Source: Flavobacteriaceae bacterium UBA2765 (GTDB lineage: Bacteria; Bacteroidota; Bacteroidia; Flavobacteriales; Flavobacteriaceae). From it: a DNA stretch of 41,532 nt. Below, in pieces: positions 1 to 9,360 of the stretch. The position numbers were made by a program, and so were the translations under genes. Under the pieces are notes generated by a model, which saw only the letters and a list, made by a program, of their open reading frames with translations, made no database searches and was not told the origin of the DNA. The DNA lies in contig DEIV01000034.1 in assembly GCA_002352665.1 (NCBI GenBank), positions 1-41,532 of the forward strand. The letters run 5' to 3'. The number at the start of each line of letters is the position of its first letter. The first letter of the stretch is position 1.

Positions 1-157
1 CTCTAAAATACAACTTATTTCGCTGATTTCCAAATGTTTATTTACTTATGAAAGTGCCTTCTAAGATTTCGTTAATAAGACCAATTGGGTCTAATTGAAA
101 CTAGGTATTGTTTAAATAGTACTTTAAATTGACTTACAATATCTTACATATAGGTTC

Positions 158-448
158 TCATTGCTCGAATTCATGTAAATTATCCAACAAATTTACAAAC
201 ATCGGATTGGTATTCTCTACTAATTGTTTTCGTGATTTTTCAGAAAGTTCATTCAATTTATTTTCACAATTTATCGCGTCTACACTTGATTTAAACTCTT
301 CGTAATACACCAGTTTACAACAATTTTTTCCCTTTTTATTTCTAATTTGTTTTAATAATTTGAATCGTCTATTTAAATCTGTGGTAACTCCAACACTTTG
401 AAAAGTATCATCATTAAAATAGGCGATATAGGTATAAAAAAGATCCAA
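158..448 (-). CDS. GIY-YIG-like small nuclease-fold protein
   Basis: A 96-residue protein with the layout of single-domain GIY-YIG proteins. An N-terminal YTYIAYF strand stands where GIY is usual. It is followed by SVGVTTDLNRRF, which matches the usual YIGxTxDLxRR segment, then by KLVYYEEF and a conserved-looking helix with AINCENKL, where Glu57 is a candidate metal-binding residue. Family members are thought to nick or cleave DNA, but the GIY and YIG triplets themselves are degenerate here (AYF and SVG), so activity is uncertain. The gene stands alone, with a 45-bp gap to its upstream neighbour's stop. The assignment is from motif order only. Confidence 0.6.
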   Translation of the reverse strand: MDLFYTYIAYFNDDTFQSVGVTTDLNRRFKLLKQIRNKKGKNCCKLVYYEEFKSSVDAINCENKLNELSEKSRKQLVENTNPMFVNLLDNLHEFEQ

Positions 449-493
449 TAGTATAGTTTAAATATTTAGGTAGCACGAGTCTATAGGTTAAAT

Positions 494-1534
494 TTATTTA
501 ACAAAAATCGAATAAGCCATTGCGTTTTGATTTCCATCAGTGAGTTCTATAGCAATGCCGTTTTTCCAAATTTTGGCTATTCTGTGTGTGTCATTAGAAT
601 CAAAGCCAGCCACATAAACATCATTCCCAAAAACAAAGACCGAATTTGCTTCAGCAACATGAGTTCCATCACTAAGATTGGTAGCCATCCCATTTTTCCA
701 AATTTTAGCAATGTCAACTGTTCCATTTGATTCATAACCTGCCGCATATACATCATTTCCTGAAACATAAATAGCATTTGCCGTTGCGTCTCGACCCCCA
801 GTAGTAAGCTCAGAAGCGTTTCCATTTTTCCAAACTTTGGCTACACTTTGTATGCCTCCAAATTCTTCACCAGCCACATACACATCATTACCTGTAATAA
901 AAACAGAAAAAGCATTGGCATTTTTAGTTCCATCAGTAAGTTCAATAGCCGTTCCGTTTTTCCAAACTTTGGCTACTGTAATACCAGCTGCATTATATTC
1001 AGTACCTGCAACATATACATTACTTCCTGATACATAAACGGCATATGCAAAGGCATTTCGGTTTCCATTAGAGAGTTCAGTAGGGTTACCATTTTTCCAA
1101 ACCTTAGCTATATATTTTGACCCAATGTTTTCATGTCCTGCCACATACACATCTCCACCAGAAATAAAAACTGAATTTGCATGTCCGTTTTTATCACCGG
1201 AGTTAAGGTTAGTAGCAATACCATTTTTCCAAATATTGGCAACAGAATTTGTTCCACTCCATTCATATCCTGAGATGTAAACATCTTTATCTAAAACAAA
1301 AACTGAGTTTACTGTTATGCCTTGATCATCATTAGTAATCTTACCTGGAATACCATCTAACCACAATTTCGCATTTCTATTTGCCGCATTTTCTTCATAG
1401 CCCACTACATACACTGACGCATGCGTTTCTGGAGTTGGGTCGTCATCTTTATCACAAGAAAAATTTATTGCTGTTAGAATTGCCAATGATATTAGTAAGA
1501 TTCGTTTTATTGTTTTGTTGCTTATTGGTTTCAT
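494..1534 (-). CDS. Surface lipoprotein with seven ~42-residue WKNG repeats
   Basis: A 346-residue predicted lipoprotein. The N-terminus has basic residues, a hydrophobic stretch and a lipobox-like NFSC, followed by DKDDD. Acidic residues after the cysteine are a known surface-export signal in Bacteroidota. The rest is seven tandem repeats of about 42 residues. Each contains a DVYVAGxE-like strand and an AKxWKNG-like strand, followed by a variable (T/S)xLTDG turn and a SVFV strand. Seven repeats of this size suggest a closed beta-propeller or a beta-rich binding surface (inference). The first repeat is the most divergent (KLWLDG). No catalytic motif is seen. It is followed by a 131-bp gap from the fibronectin-like gene upstream and may or may not share its transcript. 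Function unknown. Confidence 0.7.
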   Translation of the reverse strand: MKPISNKTIKRILLISLAILTAINFSCDKDDDPTPETHASVYVVGYEENAANRNAKLWLDGIPGKITNDDQGITVNSVFVLDKDVYISGYEWSGTNSVANIWKNGIATNLNSGDKNGHANSVFISGGDVYVAGHENIGSKYIAKVWKNGNPTELSNGNRNAFAYAVYVSGSNVYVAGTEYNAAGITVAKVWKNGTAIELTDGTKNANAFSVFITGNDVYVAGEEFGGIQSVAKVWKNGNASELTTGGRDATANAIYVSGNDVYAAGYESNGTVDIAKIWKNGMATNLSDGTHVAEANSVFVFGNDVYVAGFDSNDTHRIAKIWKNGIAIELTDGNQNAMAYSIFVK

Positions 1535-1665
1535 AGTTTTAAATTTTTATAATTAATTTATTCTTAGACACTCTTTAACTATGCCTATCTTTATCTTATT
1601 AAATTACATGTTCTCTAAACTTAATAGACTTTATTACAATGAGCTATTTTATATATTAATGGGCT

Positions 1666-3171
1666 CTACCATTTAACACTAATTCTATTATTCAACATTA
1701 TGCTTTCTCCGTTATTTAAATCTGCATATAGACTATAGAAATATACTTTGTCTTTGTCAAGGGTATCATCGGCAAATGTGGCATCAACGTTATCAAATTT
1801 CTGCAACAAAACAGGTGTTTGTTCTTCTTCTTGTCGATATAATTTGATGTTTACTATCTGATTTGTAGGCAAAGCCTTCCATATTATTTCAAAGGCTTCT
1901 TTTGACTTATGTGAATCTACTACTAGCTTAAAGTAAGGAGACAATATAGTTGCTAATGCCTTCGTCATAAATTTGCTGACATCCCTATCCTTACCTACCG
2001 ATTCAACAGCATAACCATATTGGTCTGATTTACGCATGGTTTTATCAATAAAAAAGTTTTGCTTAGGCGGAATGAGCTGCTTATTCAATTTTTGTAATTT
2101 GGGAGTAGTGATATAAATATTATAGCCAATTACATTTCCCTTTTTAACCAATGGCCACATAAGTTTAACTTGATTGTTTTTTTGTACAATGGCATCCATT
2201 TCAGTAGGAGGCAAAGGCTTTACTTTCCTTTTAAAAAAAACACCTAAGGTATCAGAAGTTTGACTGTCCATAAAAGAATCTCCTACATTGACCACATAAT
2301 ATCTAATTGTACAATCATTTTCGGTGGGTAAAGACACGGTGTCTGTAAGTGACTGTTTAAGTTTGCTTGAAATTTGCGTAACATGCAAAGGCCTAAATTG
2401 TTCTTTACCTACAGAGCGATAGACCTTATAACCGGATAGGCTCGATTCAATATTTTGCCAGGACAACAACATCAAACTATCGTTTTGATGTAAACTGAAA
2501 TTTTTAGGTGCCAATGGTTTTTGTTTGAACGAACAAAAACCAGGTGTGGGCACCGAAGGTTGTTGATAGCCAAAATAATCAGCAATGAGGATAAAATAAA
2601 AATAATTATGATTAGAGAGCGGTACATTATCTGTATAGCTGGTTTCATCTCCTGCCAATTCAGCTATTTTTACAAAATCTTTTTCATGATGCGAACTTCT
2701 AAAAAGGCTCAAGGTACGTACAGAAAAATTGTGGTTCAATTTCCAAGTAAGGTCTATGGCTTTTTTGGTTTTTGATGAATTTACCTTTAAAGAAACTACC
2801 CTTGGGCTTGGTATATAGCCCATATTATGCCCAAAAACAACGGGCGAAGCCATGGCTCTTTTATCTTCTTGTTCAAGCAAAATATAATATTTATACAATG
2901 CTTTTTTTGTTAAGGTAGTATCTAAAACCGTATAGATTAAGGTATCAGTTTTTCTAGTATCTACATAATGCAAGGTTTGTATGCTGTCAAAAACATTTGC
3001 TTTTATAGCAGTACGCCATACACTAAACTTAGCCTCCTTTAGGTCTTTACCTGTTTGATACCACTCTAGCCTAGGCTTGTTTTCTGTATTTTGAACACTA
3101 TACACCCTCAGGTCTTGACTATATAAACTGCTAATAATAAAAATTAGCCCAATTGTTAAAATATTTTTCAT
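1666..3171 (-). CDS. Secreted fibronectin type III repeat protein
   Basis: A 501-residue exported protein, last gene of the apparent envelope operon. I place the start at the ATG ending at 3171, because it begins a clean signal peptide (MKNILTIGLIFIISSLYSQ), follows an AGAGAG purine stretch and lies 10 bp after the stop of the 2055-residue gene. A longer reading frame starting at 3219 would overlap that gene and spoil the signal peptide. The mature part has about five fibronectin-III-like units, each with a proline-rich entry (for example PLAPKNF, PLPPTEM), a central LxW and a GYxxYR/YNIY strand. Such proteins usually mediate protein or glycan contacts at the cell surface. No catalytic residues and no C-terminal T9SS sorting domain were recognised. 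Confidence 0.7.
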   Translation of the reverse strand: MKNILTIGLIFIISSLYSQDLRVYSVQNTENKPRLEWYQTGKDLKEAKFSVWRTAIKANVFDSIQTLHYVDTRKTDTLIYTVLDTTLTKKALYKYYILLEQEDKRAMASPVVFGHNMGYIPSPRVVSLKVNSSKTKKAIDLTWKLNHNFSVRTLSLFRSSHHEKDFVKIAELAGDETSYTDNVPLSNHNYFYFILIADYFGYQQPSVPTPGFCSFKQKPLAPKNFSLHQNDSLMLLSWQNIESSLSGYKVYRSVGKEQFRPLHVTQISSKLKQSLTDTVSLPTENDCTIRYYVVNVGDSFMDSQTSDTLGVFFKRKVKPLPPTEMDAIVQKNNQVKLMWPLVKKGNVIGYNIYITTPKLQKLNKQLIPPKQNFFIDKTMRKSDQYGYAVESVGKDRDVSKFMTKALATILSPYFKLVVDSHKSKEAFEIIWKALPTNQIVNIKLYRQEEEQTPVLLQKFDNVDATFADDTLDKDKVYFYSLYADLNNGESIMLNNRISVKW

Positions 3172-3181
3172 CTCTCTCAAT

Positions 3182-6100
3182 TTATAATTTTCCATTATTA
3201 TATTCAGTTTGCAATGCATTACAACCTTTATCTAAACTAAGACCTTTTCCTCTTTGAGTTGCATATACTGCTATGGAAAAAGAAGGGTTAGCTACTGGAC
3301 AAAGATGGGCTGTACCACGAGCGGACCCACAACCAAAATAAGTAACTTCACCATTGTCATATCCACCACTTAGTATCAAATCTACATGTGCATCTGCACC
3401 AACACTACAAAACTTACTAACGCTCACTCCCCCAAATACATCTGCATAACCATAACCTCCTATTTCTATTTTAGTATTTTTGCCATCATAATCAAAATGC
3501 GCGAAAGTCCCTATACCGACCTTAAGTTCAAATACGTTATATCCAAAGAGACCAAAGTTTTCACTATAACCACATTGGCCTATGGCGTAGAAACCATGTA
3601 AGCCATTTCTAAAGTTTGGTCTTCCTACATTGAAACCATGTAGAATACTTGCTGATTCTAGATTCAGATCATCATCTGAATAACCAATAATTAAACCTCC
3701 CGTCAACTTGGGAAATATTACACCTATTTGTATACCAGTAGTTGCCATTAAATAATAGCCTTCTTTATCTATTCGAATTTTTATTTCGGTCTGATCTAAT
3801 TTAGCAAAACCCATATTTAAATTACCAGTCGTATTAATACTTCCACTCAGACTTGGATCAGTAAAATTAAAGGACAAATTCATTGTGCCAAACCCCATAT
3901 TTATATTATCTACTCTTAGGTTGTCACTGCTTGCGGTAATATTACCGTTAACTGTAAAATGCAGGGTATTTTCTGTTTTTAAACCTGGCCAACCTTCTAT
4001 TGGTTTTGCATAATAGTTTAATAAATTCCAAGTATTATTCGGAATGCTTGCAACAATTTCACTTTTTTTACCTTCTACTAAATTAAAAATGTTAAGCTCT
4101 TTACTACCTAACATAAAAGGTTGATTATCAAGTTCAATAACAGCTGAATTTGGCTCTACGATGAGTTTACCGTCTAAGTTAAAACTATCATTTTTTGGAT
4201 CTCCCTCTTCTTCAGAAGGAGCAACTGTTAAGGTACCTTCATTAGTAAATAAGTTTTTGCTCAATTGATATTTATCCATACCTACTCCCATATTATAGGT
4301 AACACCATGTCCGCAATCGATAAAACCATCAAAAGAAGTTACTACCGGTGGTTCTTCTTGCTGGTGATAAGAAATCACTGCACTGGAAGCCACTAAATCG
4401 GGAGCTCCTAAAATGGGGGTTCCTTCTAAACTGAAAAAACCGTTACCTGACATTAATTGAACATTTTCAAGTTCTAGAATATTAAAGAATTTAATACTGC
4501 TCGCAACATTCAATTTTTGATCGTCATTACTTATGAGCATTACAGAATTGAATTCTAATTCCTTATCTGCTTCTTTCAAGTATTTTTTATCAACATAGGC
4601 AACAGCTTCATAATCTGTTTTACCTGTTAAACTAATGGTGTAATGCCCAATACCTTCGTCATAATTAAATAGTATAGACTCAATACCATCTGAAATTGTT
4701 AATGGAGCAATACCACCTAAACTAAGACCATCGCCCAATGCAACTTCTCCATCCCATAGATGATCTCGCCTTACCTTTAAATTGGTTACTGTTGCACTTA
4801 AACCCTTTTCTGAACTGATCAACACTTTCGGCAAAACAATAGCCTCTTCTTTTTTGTCAAAATCCCAATTCTCCTTGGCATCTACTTTCCAATTTTCTAA
4901 CATAAAAGAAAATTCTTCAGTGGTTGTTTTTTCTATGTTAATACTATTTTGTGTGATGATAACCGAGCCAATTGGCAGTTTTAAATCTAAACCAGAATTA
5001 CTATCACCTATAGGAATTGCTGTGTGAAGCGTTGTTTTTAAACTAATTCTATTATTTTGCAAATAGGATTCATCCAAATCTGCATCGGCGTTAAACTTGA
5101 ATACCGTATAGTCTTTGATGGCTTTAGGAAAAGGTTGAAAAGCATTATTATAGTCAAAACCAATATCGAATACAGGTCGTCTATTACTATAAGCAATATT
5201 ATCAAGATTTGATTTAAAAACAGTAGCCGCATAAGAATTTGTATTATCGCCTACATAGAAATCACCATCAAAACTATAGGCAGTTCGGTTGAACTCTAAA
5301 TCTATTTTAACACCGGATTTTATCTGGCCTTGAACGTCGCTCAATTTTTCCAAGGTTAATTTTTTTGCAGCAACAGGCACACCATCATTATATACTGGTT
5401 TCTTTAACATGGCGGTAAAAACATTATTGAGTTTTACGGGTATTTGAATATTGTCCAATGCTATTTCATCATCTACCGGCACTACTTTTCCATTAGTATT
5501 TTTCTCTACCATAGCGGTAAAAAACACTTTGGCATCTTCTTCTTGTATGGTAAAACCTACTGTAGTGGGCATATGGTGCAAATAGCCCTTTATAATAGCT
5601 CTATTACTATTGTTTAAGTGCCTTGTAAAGCCTTCTACTCGCATGGGAAAACCAAGAATTTGACTTAAATCCCAACCCTCAACAGAAGTAAGTTCAAAAT
5701 TGAAAACTTTTTTGGCAAGTGGCAGTGAACTTACAGCTATTTCAGCCACTTTTCCGATATAACTAGGATTGTTCCCCTCTTTTTCTATATGCAATTCTAA
5801 AGACTTGTAATCCCAAGGAATTCCTTTTAATATATAATGCCCTTCACTATCCGTTGTCGCTTCAATATACAGTTGGTGACCGTCTGTATTATTCAATTCT
5901 GCAAATACACTTGCATTAGGAATTTTCTCTTTGGTTTGTGCATTACTAATAAACCCGGAAATCCTAAACGAAGGTGTTAATTCACGACTTTTGCTTATCC
6001 AGTCTTCAGACTCTTCCAAATTAAGTATGGATTGATGAGGCGAATAATTTGGTGCCGTTATTTTGAGTACAAACTGATCATCTGGCGAAGCAAATGAAAC

Positions 6101-9100
6101 CTTAAAAGTACCGTTAGAATCTGTATTACCGTATGCCAAACTATCTCCAACCACTACTTTCGCAAGTATTATAGGTTTACCTTGATCTCCTGTAACTCGT
6201 AAAGACAATCGATGTAAACATTTATAAACCATAAAGGTTTGGCGTTCAGATGTTGTGGATACATCATTATATTCTATATCAAAATATTCACTTAAACGTG
6301 GTGCTATTTTAATTGTATTGTTGTTTTTTTTAGCAGCAATATCAAAATTTTGAGCTACACCATCAGTTCTGTACATAGGTCCATCATTGGCACTTACATG
6401 GGCCAATACAGGTTCTCCATCTTCGTTAACGACCTTGCCCTTTAAAGTATCTGACGGGCTTAGATAAATATTGCCCAAATCATTTAATTGTCCGTTATTC
6501 AAATTATAAGGCCGGCTGTTGAATGGGTTGTATATTTTAGTTTTATACCCTTCTTTTATAATCATTACTCTTCTAAAAGGACCATTAGCTTTATTAGCAT
6601 CAGTTAGTTCTACAGATAAATCTTTAAATCTAAAAAAGCCTGTTACATCTGTATAAATAACAGAGTCAATAGTAAATACATTTGTTAATTCTAGAGAAGC
6701 TTTGTCTATAAATTCATGGTTAAAGTAATTCGTTTGATCATCACTTTCATCATAACTCCTAAATTCCTCTTGAGTAAATAATACTACTTCAGCTCCTTCA
6801 ATTCCCTGTCCTTCTAGATTGCTCTCCGCCATAACACGTCCTTTTATTTCAGGTTTATTGGGCCTCATAACATATGTGAGTTCAAGGGTAGGTGCTTGAT
6901 AGGTATGATTATATTCTACCGAGGATGAAACACTGTTTTCTGTTGTTGCTTTAAAACGTCCAAATTGGCTTTCATAATTCCAAATTACATTCTCGTATTG
7001 CCCTTCTACCTTATCGTTTTGACGTGTTTCAATTGAGAGTAAGTAATCTTCATCATAATCTTTGAATGACATATTCAATCTCTCTATTTGTACAGGTTTC
7101 ATTAAATTATCCTTGGTTAACTGATTATTAGAAGGCTCATTAATCCAATATTTAACCAGGTTTCTAACCAAGGGTAATTGTCCATTTTCGTCAGTTTTAT
7201 CAATGACCACATTCTTAAATTCTCCACCAGCCATAAACGTCATGTTGTTCTCATCCAATAGCTGACCTTCTTCCTCTAACACAACAGGATGTTCTTTACC
7301 TAGCTCTTGAACATTACGTAAAAACTTAACTCTTACATTTGAAATTCCTTCACCAGGAGCCATCATTTGCGGAGTAGTATCATCAGACACTACAGAAATA
7401 GCTGCATTATAGGTTTTTAATAGAGCTACTTGATTACCAACATCCACATTATCACCAGGCATCGCAAAAATATCGACATCCGGTGAACAGAATTTCTGGT
7501 TAACCACTTCTACTTTTAAACATAAATAGGCATTTACCTCTTCTGAGGTGGGGACTGTACCCATCAAGGGGGTCATTACCGAAGATTCTAGAGGATTACC
7601 CAAAGGTTCTCGATCATTACCTATGCCTGAAAACATATCAATTGCGTTACGAACCATAGCTTCAAGCATATCTTGTGGGTTTCTATCTACTGGGTCTCTA
7701 ACGGGCCTTCCTGTTTTATCAATACCTAATCTGTCCATAACATCAGCAGGTAAATAAAACTCATTGTCCACACCATTATGATATCCAGAACAAGTGCCTG
7801 TGGCGAAATCATTTTTAAAATCGAATGAAAAATTACCATTTTCATCTGTCTCAGTTTCGTCTAACACCATACCAGTATTATTATATACATAATATTCCCT
7901 CAAATTACCATCTAAGTCTTTTAGTACATTTACATCTGGACCATCCAACCTCATTGCTGCGACACCAAAATGCGGGAATTCATCACCTTCAATTATTTCA
8001 GCCAAACGAACTACCAACCTTACCCGTGTTTTTGCCAGTGGTTTATTGGTATCTATGGTCTGGGTATCCTTATGCAACAAACCTCTTCCGTTTGGTGGTG
8101 ATCTTGTTATAGTATTGTAATTGTCATTTTCCGTTACAGGATTCTCGACATATGATTTTCGACTAACAGTCGTAGCAGGATCTGAAATACCAACATAATT
8201 GGTAGAGGCATTACCAACATAACTGGAAGCAACATTGCTCATTACTGTATAGTTTACACCTTGCATATCAGTTCTAACTGAGGTTTTATTACCTACTACG
8301 GGGCTTGAAGTAGTATGGGACATGGTGGTATAACCACTTTCTGGAATCTTATAAAACAATGTACCACTAACTGTAGTGTTTGGTAATTGTTCAAATTGTC
8401 CTTGAAATTCATCTAATAGATTGTCACCAAAATCAATTTGAGCTATGTTATCTGATACTTTTTCTTCTTCTTCTCCTTTATATGTAAACCAACAAGCTTG
8501 GCTTAGTCCATCATTTTTTATAAAATAAACACCATCAGACAATGCCTGTACGGTAAACACATAATAATTACCGGGAGCCAATTGCACCTTGTCATTGGTC
8601 AATAAAACTGAAGTTATATCATATATTTCTTCTTCGTAAATGGCGGCATAATTTGCATCATTTATCGCATCAATTGGGTCAATACCTGCATTTATTGGTA
8701 TTTCAATCATTCTAAATAAATAAAATAATGAGCCCGCTGTTGCAGGTGGCATCCAACTTATGAGTATATTTTGAGGGTTTTGTTCCTGTATTTCATCTCC
8801 ACAAAATGGCATGGTAATAAAAGGTGGCTCCAAATTGCTAATTACAAATTGGCCACAACCAAATGGAGATCCTTCTGACGCCGGACGTGTGGTATCATGA
8901 TGAAAGGCCTGGATGCAAATTTCATAAAGGTCTTCGGGCAAAGCACCATTAAGCATCATATCACGACTGGATAAACCATCATATATTGCATTTCTATTTC
9001 CAAAAATTGCATCTAAATCATCAGCTGTTAATTGGTAAGCCATCCCATTTTGTAATGTAATCGGTATGGATGGAAAATTATCGGGGTTCGTATAAATATT

Positions 9101-9349
9101 TACGCCTCCAGAACTACCAGAAAGGCTTCCTCTTAAATAAACATCTAATGGAGCTTCATTAAAACCTGAGTAATATAAAGTAACCATCAACTTATTCGGA
9201 TTATCTATATAATCCTGCAAATAAGGTGAATAAGGTGGTGTAACGTTTACGCTAACAGTAACTGGTGCGGCAACCGTTTGAGCATACGTACTCAAGGCAA
9301 ATCCAATTAGTAAACCCGAAATGATCCAAATTTTATTTAAGTATCTCAT
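3182..9349 (-). CDS. Giant secreted TANFOR-like modular protein
   Basis: A 2055-residue exported protein with a clear signal peptide (MRYLNKIWIISGLLIGFALSTYAQ). The first ~290 residues (VNVTPPYSPYLQDYIDNPNK, then strands and an LxISWMPP fibronectin-like segment near residue 196) resemble the TANFOR domain family described from Tannerella forsythia and common in flavobacteria; this is recognition from memory. From about residue 836 to 1200 there are four carboxypeptidase-regulatory-like beta-sandwich units (KGRVMAESNLEGQGIEGAEV, KGKVVNEDGEPV, RVTGDQGKP, ISGFISNAQTKEKIPNASV), often used as stalks. The C-terminal third is beta-rich and repetitive and ends without an obvious T9SS sorting domain. 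It sits between an outer-membrane barrel gene and a fibronectin-III gene, 11 bp and 10 bp apart, so the three products probably act together at the cell surface. Function unknown. Confidence 0.7.
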   Translation of the reverse strand: MRYLNKIWIISGLLIGFALSTYAQTVAAPVTVSVNVTPPYSPYLQDYIDNPNKLMVTLYYSGFNEAPLDVYLRGSLSGSSGGVNIYTNPDNFPSIPITLQNGMAYQLTADDLDAIFGNRNAIYDGLSSRDMMLNGALPEDLYEICIQAFHHDTTRPASEGSPFGCGQFVISNLEPPFITMPFCGDEIQEQNPQNILISWMPPATAGSLFYLFRMIEIPINAGIDPIDAINDANYAAIYEEEIYDITSVLLTNDKVQLAPGNYYVFTVQALSDGVYFIKNDGLSQACWFTYKGEEEEKVSDNIAQIDFGDNLLDEFQGQFEQLPNTTVSGTLFYKIPESGYTTMSHTTSSPVVGNKTSVRTDMQGVNYTVMSNVASSYVGNASTNYVGISDPATTVSRKSYVENPVTENDNYNTITRSPPNGRGLLHKDTQTIDTNKPLAKTRVRLVVRLAEIIEGDEFPHFGVAAMRLDGPDVNVLKDLDGNLREYYVYNNTGMVLDETETDENGNFSFDFKNDFATGTCSGYHNGVDNEFYLPADVMDRLGIDKTGRPVRDPVDRNPQDMLEAMVRNAIDMFSGIGNDREPLGNPLESSVMTPLMGTVPTSEEVNAYLCLKVEVVNQKFCSPDVDIFAMPGDNVDVGNQVALLKTYNAAISVVSDDTTPQMMAPGEGISNVRVKFLRNVQELGKEHPVVLEEEGQLLDENNMTFMAGGEFKNVVIDKTDENGQLPLVRNLVKYWINEPSNNQLTKDNLMKPVQIERLNMSFKDYDEDYLLSIETRQNDKVEGQYENVIWNYESQFGRFKATTENSVSSSVEYNHTYQAPTLELTYVMRPNKPEIKGRVMAESNLEGQGIEGAEVVLFTQEEFRSYDESDDQTNYFNHEFIDKASLELTNVFTIDSVIYTDVTGFFRFKDLSVELTDANKANGPFRRVMIIKEGYKTKIYNPFNSRPYNLNNGQLNDLGNIYLSPSDTLKGKVVNEDGEPVLAHVSANDGPMYRTDGVAQNFDIAAKKNNNTIKIAPRLSEYFDIEYNDVSTTSERQTFMVYKCLHRLSLRVTGDQGKPIILAKVVVGDSLAYGNTDSNGTFKVSFASPDDQFVLKITAPNYSPHQSILNLEESEDWISKSRELTPSFRISGFISNAQTKEKIPNASVFAELNNTDGHQLYIEATTDSEGHYILKGIPWDYKSLELHIEKEGNNPSYIGKVAEIAVSSLPLAKKVFNFELTSVEGWDLSQILGFPMRVEGFTRHLNNSNRAIIKGYLHHMPTTVGFTIQEEDAKVFFTAMVEKNTNGKVVPVDDEIALDNIQIPVKLNNVFTAMLKKPVYNDGVPVAAKKLTLEKLSDVQGQIKSGVKIDLEFNRTAYSFDGDFYVGDNTNSYAATVFKSNLDNIAYSNRRPVFDIGFDYNNAFQPFPKAIKDYTVFKFNADADLDESYLQNNRISLKTTLHTAIPIGDSNSGLDLKLPIGSVIITQNSINIEKTTTEEFSFMLENWKVDAKENWDFDKKEEAIVLPKVLISSEKGLSATVTNLKVRRDHLWDGEVALGDGLSLGGIAPLTISDGIESILFNYDEGIGHYTISLTGKTDYEAVAYVDKKYLKEADKELEFNSVMLISNDDQKLNVASSIKFFNILELENVQLMSGNGFFSLEGTPILGAPDLVASSAVISYHQQEEPPVVTSFDGFIDCGHGVTYNMGVGMDKYQLSKNLFTNEGTLTVAPSEEEGDPKNDSFNLDGKLIVEPNSAVIELDNQPFMLGSKELNIFNLVEGKKSEIVASIPNNTWNLLNYYAKPIEGWPGLKTENTLHFTVNGNITASSDNLRVDNINMGFGTMNLSFNFTDPSLSGSINTTGNLNMGFAKLDQTEIKIRIDKEGYYLMATTGIQIGVIFPKLTGGLIIGYSDDDLNLESASILHGFNVGRPNFRNGLHGFYAIGQCGYSENFGLFGYNVFELKVGIGTFAHFDYDGKNTKIEIGGYGYADVFGGVSVSKFCSVGADAHVDLILSGGYDNGEVTYFGCGSARGTAHLCPVANPSFSIAVYATQRGKGLSLDKGCNALQTEYNNGKL

Positions 9350-9360
9350 TTTGTTAATTT

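Noticed and set aside
1666..3219. Longer start for the fibronectin-III gene
   Set aside because: It would overlap the preceding gene and place 16 residues before a clean signal peptide; the ATG at 3171 is better.
4782..5027. Plus-strand and minus-strand short frames inside the 2055-residue gene and other large genes
   Set aside because: Shadows of the real coding frames, without start signals or protein-like features.
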